NCBI GenBank assembly: GCA_965219665.1
Contig: CBDCOD010000023.1
Span: 1 to 64,000, forward strand
Direction of reading: 5' to 3'
Length of the DNA stretch: 64,000 bases
Source: CBDCOD01 sp965219665
GTDB taxonomy: Bacteria > Pseudomonadota > Gammaproteobacteria > CAKMZV01
Part shown: positions 22,345 to 30,206 of the stretch, piece after piece
How the letters are laid out: every line of letters starts with the position of its first letter
Position numbering within the stretch: position 1 is the first letter of the stretch
Position numbers and translations under genes: made by a program
Notes under the pieces: generated by a model
Databases searched by the model: none
Told to the model about the DNA's origin: nothing
Seen by the model: only the letters and a program-made list of their open reading frames with translations

Positions 22345-22999
22345 CGCTTACAGCGCAGACTTACGCCCTTTTGAAGCTCATTACGAGGTTTCCTACGGAC
22401 CGCTTAGTTTAGGAGAGGGGGTTATGCTCCTCAAAAAAAATGGAAGTAGTTGGCAGTTGACCTTTGATGCAGAGCCAGATGGTATGCTCAGTTGGTTTGT
22501 TAGCAGTTCATTGCATGAGAAAAGTTACATGCAGCGCACTCATGATGGCAAGCTGCGTAGCAAGCGCTATCAGTTTGAAGTGCGTGGCGATAAATCACAG
22601 CATCATACGGTATTATTTAGTTACTTAACAGACACGATTCGCCGCGTAGATGGCAAAAAAAAATGGCGGCTACCTGATGAGGTTGCAGCAGATAAATTAA
22701 ATTTTCCATTAGTGATTGCACACCATTTGCTCAATGATGAACCGTTGCCTTCTCCTATGCGTATAGCAGGGCATCATTATGTATGGAAAGTTAATTTTAA
22801 AAAAATAGGAGAGGAGGTGTTAGAGCGTAATGGTACTACTTACGAAGTTGTGCACTTCCATTCTTCACACAAAAAAGATAAAATTGATATATGGTTTGAT
22901 GTCAGCAGGCATTATCTGCCCATTGAAGTCAATTTTTATAGTGGTTCTGGGTGGACCTCAAAGTATCACCTGCTAAGGCATAAATGGCTTGATTCATAA
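22283..22999 (+). CDS. DUF3108-family exported protein
   Basis: 238 aa. A signal peptide covers residues 1-25 (cleavage after NAYSA). The body matches the DUF3108 pattern (FEAHYEVSYGPLSLGEG near the N-terminus and DIWFDVSRHYLPIEV near the C-terminus), which in gammaproteobacteria is commonly encoded next to purN. Function is unknown; it is probably periplasmic. ATG 22283 is preceded by GGGAGG and overlaps purN by 62 bases, suggesting translational coupling. Confidence 0.8.
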   Translation: MALLKTIQTILFATLFSWTLNAYSADLRPFEAHYEVSYGPLSLGEGVMLLKKNGSSWQLTFDAEPDGMLSWFVSSSLHEKSYMQRTHDGKLRSKRYQFEVRGDKSQHHTVLFSYLTDTIRRVDGKKKWRLPDEVAADKLNFPLVIAHHLLNDEPLPSPMRIAGHHYVWKVNFKKIGEEVLERNGTTYEVVHFHSSHKKDKIDIWFDVSRHYLPIEVNFYSGSGWTSKYHLLRHKWLDS

Positions 23000-23049
23000 G
23001 CCGGTTGGGCAATGACTCCTGTGTTAATATTGTAAAAACGTTATAAAGA

Positions 23050-23685
23050 ATGAATCATCTCTATCGCTCTTTGGTGCTTTCAGCTATTTATCAGTGCGCT
23101 GATTTAGTGCACAATATTGCGCTTAAAGGTAGTGCTAAGTTCGCAGACTATGAAACACTGACTGATTTGCTTACCAGCGAGGGTGATCAGCTGGCTGGCT
23201 TATTGAAGGATAAACAGCAGCAAGGAGCCCTCAAAACAGGTTTAGAGCAATTGGTGAACCAACTATCAGGGCAAGAGCGGCGCATTGAACATCTGGAAGT
23301 TACCCGTTATGTGGTTGGCATATTGGCCTTAGAGCGCACTGTTACCGCACATGTGAATTTAGAACAGCTGGCAGACTCAGTGAACGCTTGCTTTCGCAAA
23401 GAAGGTGAAATCATTGACCAGAATAGTCATATTGATGACCAAGTTAGTTGTTTGGCTGCGTTATATACACAACATATTAGTAGTTTGCAGCCGCGTATCC
23501 GTATTAAGGGTGCGCGTGGGCATTTGACTGCACGCAATAATGCTGCCAGAATACGCGCCATATTGTTGATTGGAGTACGGCTTGCTATTGCGTATCGCCA
23601 AGGAGGCGGTAGGCGCTGGCATTTGTTTGTCTTTCGCCGCCGTTATATCAATCAAGCCTATCAATGTTTGCAGCAAAAGGGATGA
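23050..23685 (+). CDS. hflD: HflD-like lysogenisation regulator homologue
   Basis: 211 aa, all-helical. The segments LYRSLVLSAIYQCADLVHNIA and LTARNNAARIRAILLIGVRLA fit HflD, a membrane-associated protein that in E. coli binds phage CII. It is usually next to mnmA; here it stands between the DUF3108 gene and a thioredoxin fusion, so the context is rearranged. The stop overlaps the next start (ATGA). Confidence 0.8.
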   Translation: MNHLYRSLVLSAIYQCADLVHNIALKGSAKFADYETLTDLLTSEGDQLAGLLKDKQQQGALKTGLEQLVNQLSGQERRIEHLEVTRYVVGILALERTVTAHVNLEQLADSVNACFRKEGEIIDQNSHIDDQVSCLAALYTQHISSLQPRIRIKGARGHLTARNNAARIRAILLIGVRLAIAYRQGGGRRWHLFVFRRRYINQAYQCLQQKG

Positions 23686-24911
23686 GTAGATTTATTGCGC
23701 TGTTGTTTGGAGTTATGTTGTGGTGTGGGCTTGCCCGTGCTGATATTGATGAGTACGCTATAACCGCCTATGAAGCAGAGAATCCTCAAGCACTTTTAGT
23801 GTGGTTAAGCGGTGATCGCGGAACTTCTGAGGGTGAGCAAGCAGTGCTCAAACGTCTCATTCATTACGGTGTATCAGGCTATTATTTGGACCCGCTGCAA
23901 TCGTGGTTTTTGCCCATTAGCACTTATGCTGCTAATGATGTGCCCAGTGATGAATTAGCGCAAGCCTTATTAGACGTGCAGGCTCTTCACCCGAATGTCC
24001 CGTTATTTGTATATGCACGAGGACGCATGACTGAGGTGCTTTTAGAAGCGGTTGCACTTGCTCAACAGCAGGGACAAACTATTTCTGGTGTGCTGTTAAA
24101 TTCTGCATTGGTTTTTGCGGAAACGCCAGAAGTAGGTTCTAAACCAGAATTTGCAAAGATTGCTACAAATACAAACGCGCCCATTTATCTTTTTCAAGCG
24201 CAGTATTCGTATGCTTACTGGTTTTTGAAGGACACTGCTGCTGCTTTAGAAAAAAGTGGTAGTAATGTGTTTACGCGTTACTATCCTAATGTGCGTGGCG
24301 GTTTTGTCGCGCGCTCCGAAGAGGTTACTGAGCAGGACTTAGCACTACGTAATCAATTCCACATGCATATCATTCAAGCAATGAAACACCTTAAACCGCT
24401 TGCTCATAAACATCGCGGTGTTAAGCACGCTCAGGTTAGTGATAAGAGCAATCGCCGTAAGAATAGGCGTATCACACTCACGCCCATGCGGGGTGCGCCA
24501 CCAGCTTACCCCTTGAAATTAGAAACATTATCAGGCAGCCCCTTTGATTTGAGCAAACTGAAAGGCAAAGCTGCCTTAGTCAATTTCTGGGCAAGTTGGT
24601 GCCCTCCCTGCATCCATGAAATTCCTGCGCTTAATCGCATGATGGCACAATTAGAAAATGAGAATATTGAACTGGTAACAGTCAATATGGGAGAAGATGC
24701 CAGCATCATCACCCCTTTTATTAAGCAATATCCTATCAATGGTCGCATACTATTAGATATTCATGGCGAGGCACTGAAAGAATGGCAAGTGTATGCCTTT
24801 CCTACCAGTTTCTTAGTGCATCCTAAAGGGCATATTACACATGCTGTTTTTGGTGCCATAGATTGGGATAGCGCTGAGAATGTCCAGATTATCCGTGATG
24901 CGATTAGGTGA
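23682..24911 (+). CDS. Exported fusion: degenerate alpha/beta-hydrolase-like domain plus TlpA-type thioredoxin domain
   Basis: 409 aa with a signal peptide (MSRFIALLFGVMLWCGLARA). Residues ~25-240 resemble an alpha/beta-hydrolase or AcvB/VirJ-like layout, but the nucleophile elbow is not a GxSxG. A basic linker follows, then a C-terminal TlpA/ResA-like thioredoxin domain with active-site WCPPC and cis-Pro motif AFPTSFLV. This suggests a periplasmic thiol-disulfide reductase tethered to a binding domain; the partner is unknown. The start at 23682 uses the ATGA overlap with hflD, and the signal peptide confirms it. Confidence 0.75.
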   Translation: MSRFIALLFGVMLWCGLARADIDEYAITAYEAENPQALLVWLSGDRGTSEGEQAVLKRLIHYGVSGYYLDPLQSWFLPISTYAANDVPSDELAQALLDVQALHPNVPLFVYARGRMTEVLLEAVALAQQQGQTISGVLLNSALVFAETPEVGSKPEFAKIATNTNAPIYLFQAQYSYAYWFLKDTAAALEKSGSNVFTRYYPNVRGGFVARSEEVTEQDLALRNQFHMHIIQAMKHLKPLAHKHRGVKHAQVSDKSNRRKNRRITLTPMRGAPPAYPLKLETLSGSPFDLSKLKGKAALVNFWASWCPPCIHEIPALNRMMAQLENENIELVTVNMGEDASIITPFIKQYPINGRILLDIHGEALKEWQVYAFPTSFLVHPKGHITHAVFGAIDWDSAENVQIIRDAIR

Positions 24912-24919
24912 GTATGTAG

Positions 24920-26257
24920 GTGGTGGCTGAAAATCTATTACAACAGGCGGTGGTTGCGCTCAGACAGCGTGATTATGTGAAAGCAAGGCAACTGGCACTA
25001 CAGAGCATAGAGAACACGGGAGAAGCGAGTGTCGTTCAGTTAAATATTTTAGGGGTTGCTTATAAAAATATTGGTGAATATAGTGCAGCGTTATCCTGCT
25101 TTGAACAGGGGCGAAAAATAGAGCCTGAAAATATAGATTTGCTCAATAATATGGGCAGTTTATATCTGGATACCAAGCAGTATAAGAGCGCGCAGGAAGC
25201 ATTGATTAAGGCATTGCGTATTGATGGCAAGAATGCCAGCGCATTAAATAATTACGCCAGCTGTTTTTTTCAGAATGGCTATTATGATGAAGCGTTGCAC
25301 TTATATGAAATGGCATACCGTCTCTCGCCCAATATCTCTAACTTACAATTTAATCTGGGTGTTTGCTCATTACTGTTCGGTGACTTAAGACGTGGGTTTC
25401 AACTCTATAATGCGCGCTTTCAAAAAACAGGGCAGTACACTAAATTAGATAATGGTAACCTGCCATTATGGGACACTAAATCCAGTTTGGAAGACAAGCG
25501 TATTGTGCTATTGACTGAGCAAGGTTTTGGTGATACGCTGTTTTTTGTCCGCTTTGTACCTGCCTTTATACATAAAATGGGTATTAACCCTTCTCAAGTG
25601 CAGGTTCAAGTACAGCCTGCCTTAGTGCGCTTATTGCAATATAGTTTTCCTGATATACATTTTGTTAGCGAACAGTACCAAAATAATGACTGCTACTTCC
25701 CTATGCTTAGTTTGCCATGGTTGCTGCGTTTGGATGCCATCAATATACCATCTGCATCTCCTTACGTAAGTATAGATAAAGCATGGAAAAATGCTGACAA
25801 CACTTTAGACGAGCACAAGAAACGTGTTGGTATATGCTGGCAGGGATCGCGCACGCATGATAACGACCATAATCGATCTATTGGTTTAGGGCTGATACAG
25901 CACACTTTAATGCAGGATAGCACAATTGCTTGGTATGCTGTGCAAAAAGACATTGCTGAGGAAGACATGCTTATCCTAAATAAGGATGTTGTATTGCTTA
26001 ATAAGCGTATGCATGATTTTGCTGAAACGGCTGTTTTTATTGATCAGTTAAATACCATAGTTACTGTAGATACTGCGGTAGCGCATTTGGCGGCAGCAAT
26101 GGGCAAAAAGGTTATTCTACTGATAGCCACAACGCAAGATTGGCGCTGGTTTCGCCATATAAAAACGTCCCCTTGGTATGCAAATGTACACATTATTCGC
26201 CAGCAAAAGGCAACTGAGTGGGACAGTGCATTAGAAGAAGTAGCGCAGCTATTATGA
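24920..26257 (+). CDS. TPR protein with C-terminal GT9-like glycosyltransferase domain
   Basis: 445 aa with a GTG start. Residues 1-150 hold about four tetratricopeptide repeats. Residues ~190-445 match the heptosyltransferase-like (GT9-type) domain found after TPRs in many proteobacteria: VGICWQGSRTHDNDHNRSI, IVTVDTAVAHLAAAMGKK and DWRWFRHIKTSPWY. Probably cytoplasmic and acting on a glycan or a protein; the substrate is not evident. It overlaps the next start (ATGA). Confidence 0.75.
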   Translation: MVAENLLQQAVVALRQRDYVKARQLALQSIENTGEASVVQLNILGVAYKNIGEYSAALSCFEQGRKIEPENIDLLNNMGSLYLDTKQYKSAQEALIKALRIDGKNASALNNYASCFFQNGYYDEALHLYEMAYRLSPNISNLQFNLGVCSLLFGDLRRGFQLYNARFQKTGQYTKLDNGNLPLWDTKSSLEDKRIVLLTEQGFGDTLFFVRFVPAFIHKMGINPSQVQVQVQPALVRLLQYSFPDIHFVSEQYQNNDCYFPMLSLPWLLRLDAINIPSASPYVSIDKAWKNADNTLDEHKKRVGICWQGSRTHDNDHNRSIGLGLIQHTLMQDSTIAWYAVQKDIAEEDMLILNKDVVLLNKRMHDFAETAVFIDQLNTIVTVDTAVAHLAAAMGKKVILLIATTQDWRWFRHIKTSPWYANVHIIRQQKATEWDSALEEVAQLL

Positions 26258-26730
26258 GTACGCTTAGTCAGAACGCCCCTCTCTGTTTAGTTATGCCTTT
26301 GGGCTATCAAGGTATAGGTTGGGAAGGGTTTTACCCTGATGATCTCCCAGAAGATTGGCAAGCAGATTATTGTGCGCAGTATGTAGATGGTGTTGTATTA
26401 GACGATGCTTTGTGGGAACAGCACTTGCAACAAGATGATGATAATGATTTACCCATTGTGCGCCTTGGCAAGACCTTGCCCGCTTTACCCGTAGATTGTG
26501 AGCAGGTAATCGGTTGCTGTACACAGCATGTCATTAACTGGCGCGAAGGGGCAGTGAAAACAGGTGAGTGGACGCTGCATTTTATTGATACTGCCGCTGA
26601 TTTTGAGCATATAAGCGACACTATGCGCGCTTCGGGACTGTTGCAACTGTGGGTAGTAGTGTATGCAAAAAATGGCATGCAAGTGCCTGAATTTATCGAA
26701 CAAATAAGCGCATTACAGCAATGGATTTAG
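26254..26730 (+). CDS. Hypothetical protein, possibly DUF72-like
   Basis: 158 aa, acidic. The N-terminal segment YQGIGWEGFYPDDLPEDW recalls the DUF72 opening (GWxGxFYPxxLP), but the rest is not recognisable. It overlaps the TPR-glycosyltransferase stop by 4 bases and dusA by 10, so it is surely translated with them. No function assigned. Confidence 0.55.
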   Translation: MSTLSQNAPLCLVMPLGYQGIGWEGFYPDDLPEDWQADYCAQYVDGVVLDDALWEQHLQQDDDNDLPIVRLGKTLPALPVDCEQVIGCCTQHVINWREGAVKTGEWTLHFIDTAADFEHISDTMRASGLLQLWVVVYAKNGMQVPEFIEQISALQQWI

Positions 26731-27707
26731 CCCCTGTTCGTTTAGCGCCCATGATGGGCTACACCACCTGTCACATGCGTAAAATGGTGCGTTTGATTAG
26801 CCAGTGCACGCTCAATTTTACTGAGATGGTTACCTTAAATGCGATGATTTACAACCCAAAACCACACTATTTAGCACGTGCAGAGGGAGAAGGTGACACC
26901 GCTTTTCAGTTAGGTGGACATTCTGCAGCATTTGCGGCTCAGGTTGCTCCAAGTATTGAAGATGCTGGATTTTGCGAGATCAATATCAATGTAGGTTGTC
27001 CGAGCAATCGAGTACAAAACGGTCGATTTGGTGCCTGTCTTATGCGCGAACCAGAAACGGTTGCTGCTATAGTGGCTGCACTTAAAAAATCTTGTAATCT
27101 TCCGGTAACCGTCAAGCACCGTATCGGCTTAGATGGTGTAGAAGACTATGAATCCTTGCGGCAATTCGTACAGTTGCAAATAGATGCTGGCTGCGATGGA
27201 ATCATTGTGCATAATCGCACTGCTTTTCTCACAGGATTAAGCCCGCGCAAGAATCGTAGTGTACCACCGATTAGGGCAGAGTTTAGCCACTGGCTGAAGC
27301 GCGATTTTCCAGGTTTGAATATTTGTGCTAATGGTGAAATAGCTTCCTCTAAAGATGCAGCCGCCTTTTTAGAAGCAGAGCCTGCTGTAGATGCAGTCAT
27401 GATTGGACGTGCTGCATGGTCTAATCCATGGTTATTGGCAGAACTTGCTGATGGCATTATTGCAGATAAGCAGACACGTGTTACTGTATTAGAGCGCTAT
27501 ATAGACTATGCCATTGACGCTATGGCGAATAAGCAACACACTAAGTCGGCTGTGCTCTATCCATTAAGTGGTTTTTTTAATGGACTGCGCGGAGCTAAGC
27601 AGTGGCGGCGTAATTTGAGTGCATGCTTGCAGAGCAAAGCGCATATTAGCAGCCTCGTGGCTATAATGCAGCACTCAGAACAGCAATTTGAGCAGGTAGA
27701 AGTTTGA
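26721..27707 (+). CDS. dusA: tRNA-dihydrouridine(20/20a) synthase DusA
   Basis: 328 aa, FMN-dependent TIM barrel. NVGCPSNRVQNGRFGACLM with the catalytic Cys, TGLSPRKNRSVPP, and the early FTEMVT mark the DusA branch rather than DusB or DusC. It reduces uridines in the tRNA D-loop. The stop overlaps a TTG start of the next gene. Confidence 0.92.
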   Translation: MDLAPVRLAPMMGYTTCHMRKMVRLISQCTLNFTEMVTLNAMIYNPKPHYLARAEGEGDTAFQLGGHSAAFAAQVAPSIEDAGFCEININVGCPSNRVQNGRFGACLMREPETVAAIVAALKKSCNLPVTVKHRIGLDGVEDYESLRQFVQLQIDAGCDGIIVHNRTAFLTGLSPRKNRSVPPIRAEFSHWLKRDFPGLNICANGEIASSKDAAAFLEAEPAVDAVMIGRAAWSNPWLLAELADGIIADKQTRVTVLERYIDYAIDAMANKQHTKSAVLYPLSGFFNGLRGAKQWRRNLSACLQSKAHISSLVAIMQHSEQQFEQVEV

Positions 27708-28460
27708 AACAAATAGTCATTATTGGTTTAGGCGAACTGGGGCGTGTATTTGCAGGTGGATTTTTGCGTAGTGGCTGGTCTGTTGTTCCCGTTAATCGTG
27801 GTGATGACATGCAGGCGTTAGCTAAAACTGCTACAGCAGTAGATGCCGTATTGGTTGCTGTAGGGGAAGCAGACCTGCAAAGCGTCCTAAAGCAAATACC
27901 ACATGCTTGGCACGACCGCTTAATACTCCTGCAAAATGAATTATTACCACATGACTGGCAACAGCATCATTTAGATCCAACTATTATTTCGGTTTGGTTT
28001 GAGAAAAAAGCACATACCCCGATTAAGCAACTCATCGCTTCCCCTGTATATGGCAAGCAAGCTGAGGCACTGGCGGCTGCGCTCAGAAGTATATCGGTTG
28101 ATACAAAGATAATCAACACCTTGCCTGATATGCTGTTTGAGTTAGTCGTTAAAAATACCTATATTATTACCACCAACTTAGTAGGCTTGTTGCTTCCTGA
28201 TGGCGCAAACGTGCAAGATATGGTAGCCAAAAAGAGACTTATTTGAGCAAATTGGTCAAGAAGTGTTAGCAGTGCAGCAAGCCTTGTCCAAGTGTTCATT
28301 TGAATGGGATGCAATCTGTGATGCTGTAACAGCTGCCTGTGCAGGTGACTGGGCGCATCAATGCAAAGGGCGCAGCGCACCCGCTCGGCTTGAGCGTATT
28401 CGTACAACTGCGCAGCAATTGAATATTTCTATACCAACTATAGAGACGGTTTCAGCATGA
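27704..28460 (+). pseudogene. NAD(P)-binding Rossmann protein, frameshifted
   Basis: TTG start overlapping the dusA stop. It opens with a dinucleotide-binding motif (IIGLGELGRVFAGG) of the 6-phosphogluconate dehydrogenase/ketopantoate reductase-like class. The frame ends at 28246, but the +1 frame continues in register (LFEQIGQEVLAVQ) to 28460. Removing one A from the A5 run at 28229-28233 would restore a protein of about 250 aa. The C-terminal helical piece belongs to the same gene. Either a recent inactivation or a homopolymer sequencing error; no substrate can be named. Confidence 0.65.
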
Positions 28461-28981
28461 ATATTTTGCTTGGTGTCAGTGGGAGCGTAGCCGCTTATAA
28501 AAGCGCGGAATTGCTGCGTTTATTGCTTGAAGAACAGCATCAAGTTAAAGTCATACTAACAGAAGGGGGGCAACGCTTTGTACAACCGCTGTTATTTCGC
28601 TCTTTAGGGGCATCAGGCGTATATCAAAACCTGTGGGAAGCGGACAATGGTATGGCGCACATTACGCTAACCCGCTGGGCAGACATCATGGTGATTGCAC
28701 CAGCAAGCGCCAATGTATTAGCGCGTATGGCACAGGGACTGGCTACTGACTTGCTAACCAACTGCACGCTGGCATCTCAAGTTCCTATTGTGGTTGCGCC
28801 AGCTATGAATCAAGCCATGTATGCGCATCCTGCTGTGCAGCGTAACTTGGAAACGCTGCGTAATGATGGGGTGGTTGTTTTTCCTACTGCAGAGGGTAAG
28901 CAAGCCTGTGGTGAAGTAGGGGAAGGACGCATGTTAGAGCCGATGGAGTTGCTGAAACGCATCGCTAAGATAAAGCAGTGA
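28457..28981 (+). CDS. coaC: Phosphopantothenoylcysteine decarboxylase (stand-alone CoaC)
   Basis: 174 aa flavoprotein. GVSGSVAAYKSAELLRLL, the PASANVLARMAQGLATDLL segment, APAMN and ACGEVGEGRM are the family landmarks; the Cys in ACGEVG is catalytic. It decarboxylates PPC to phosphopantetheine in coenzyme A synthesis. In most bacteria this is the N-terminal half of bifunctional CoaBC; here a stop codon separates it from coaB. Confidence 0.9.
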   Translation: MNILLGVSGSVAAYKSAELLRLLLEEQHQVKVILTEGGQRFVQPLLFRSLGASGVYQNLWEADNGMAHITLTRWADIMVIAPASANVLARMAQGLATDLLTNCTLASQVPIVVAPAMNQAMYAHPAVQRNLETLRNDGVVVFPTAEGKQACGEVGEGRMLEPMELLKRIAKIKQ

Positions 28982-29622
28982 TGAAAGTCGTACTGACCGT
29001 TGGTGCAACGCGAGAAGCCATTGACCCTGTACGTTATATCTCAAACCGCAGCAGTGGTAAAATGGGTGCAGCATTGGCACAAGCCTTTGTAGAAGAAGGG
29101 TGTGAGCTTATTGTTGTGGCTGCTCCAAGCACTATTGCATTACCACCTGAGTGCACGGTGCTTTCAGTGGAAACCGTGCAACAGATGGCACAACAAGTGC
29201 GGAATTGCTTAACTGAACCAGTTGATATATTTATCGGTTGTGCCGCAGTCTCCGACTTTATTCCACACTATAGCCCACAAAAGAAAAAGAAGCGTGATGG
29301 CTTTGATTTTCAGTGGAGCATCGCACCTGATATTATTGCAGAAGTGGTTGCGAGCAAACGCTGTAAAACAGTGATTGGCTTTGCCGCTGAGACAGAAAAC
29401 ATTATTGATAATGCACAGCAAAAACGTCTCAAAAAAGGGCTTGATATTATTATTGCTAATGATGCAAGCCAAGCAATGGGTGCAGAGGATAATCAAATAT
29501 ATTGGATTAGCGCGCAAGGGATAGAGCAATGGGATAAAGCGCCTAAAGCAGAGGTTGCACAAAAAATTGCACAGCGTACCTTAGCGTTGCATCAACAAGG
29601 CGCAGTGCATTCTGCATCATAG
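28981..29622 (+). CDS. coaB: Phosphopantothenate-cysteine ligase (stand-alone CoaB)
   Basis: 213 aa from ATG 28981, which overlaps the coaC stop as TGATG; a GTG at 28978 is the alternative. Family motifs are TVGATREAIDPVRYISNRSSGKMG, here VGATREAIDPVRYISN, then AAVSDF, and FAAETEN with KRLKKGLDIIIAND carrying the catalytic Lys region. It uses CTP to join 4'-phosphopantothenate to cysteine. With coaC it reconstitutes the usual fused enzyme. Confidence 0.9.
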   Translation: MKVVLTVGATREAIDPVRYISNRSSGKMGAALAQAFVEEGCELIVVAAPSTIALPPECTVLSVETVQQMAQQVRNCLTEPVDIFIGCAAVSDFIPHYSPQKKKKRDGFDFQWSIAPDIIAEVVASKRCKTVIGFAAETENIIDNAQQKRLKKGLDIIIANDASQAMGAEDNQIYWISAQGIEQWDKAPKAEVAQKIAQRTLALHQQGAVHSAS

Positions 29623-29653
29623 CCACAGCAACATAGCAGGAGAGACTTGTTAT

Positions 29654-30112
29654 ATGAAAAAAATTCAATTAAAAATATTAGATAAGCGCATTGGAAGCGA
29701 TTTCCCTATGCCTCAATACGCAACAGAAGGTTCTGGTGCATTAGATCTCATCGCTTGCTTAGATGCCCCACTGACTCTGCAACCGGGACAATGCGAATTG
29801 ATAGGTACGGGGCTATCCATATACATTGCGGATAAGGGTTATGCTGCGCTCATACTCCCGCGCTCTGGCTTGGGGCTGCGTAATGGTATTGTATTGGGCA
29901 ATCTGGTCGGAATAATCGATTCGGATTATCAAGGTCCCTTAGGTGTGCCACTATGGAATCGCAGTAATAATGAATTTGTAGTTGAGCCAGGGCTACGTAT
30001 GGCGCAAATGTTGCTTGTTCCCGTAGCACAAATGGATTTTGAAGTGGTTGACACCTTTCATGAAAGCAGTCAACGCGGCGAAGGCGGCTTTGGCAGCACC
30101 GGCACAGTGTAA
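29654..30112 (+). CDS. dut: Deoxyuridine 5'-triphosphate nucleotidohydrolase
   Basis: 152 aa, trimeric dUTPase. The five motifs are visible: GSGALDLIA, LPRSGLGLRNG, GIIDSDYQGPL, RMAQMLLVPV and the C-terminal RGEGGFGSTG. It hydrolyses dUTP to dUMP. coaBC-dut adjacency is standard in gammaproteobacteria. AGGAGAG lies before the ATG. Confidence 0.96.
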   Translation: MKKIQLKILDKRIGSDFPMPQYATEGSGALDLIACLDAPLTLQPGQCELIGTGLSIYIADKGYAALILPRSGLGLRNGIVLGNLVGIIDSDYQGPLGVPLWNRSNNEFVVEPGLRMAQMLLVPVAQMDFEVVDTFHESSQRGEGGFGSTGTV

Positions 30113-30206
30113 AGAGCGCAAGAGCATTTCAGCGCGGTTGCAAAGGCAGTGCATGGTTAGTGCAAAGGGGTTGCAAAGGCGTTGCAACGCGCTCATCAGG
30201 TGGGGT

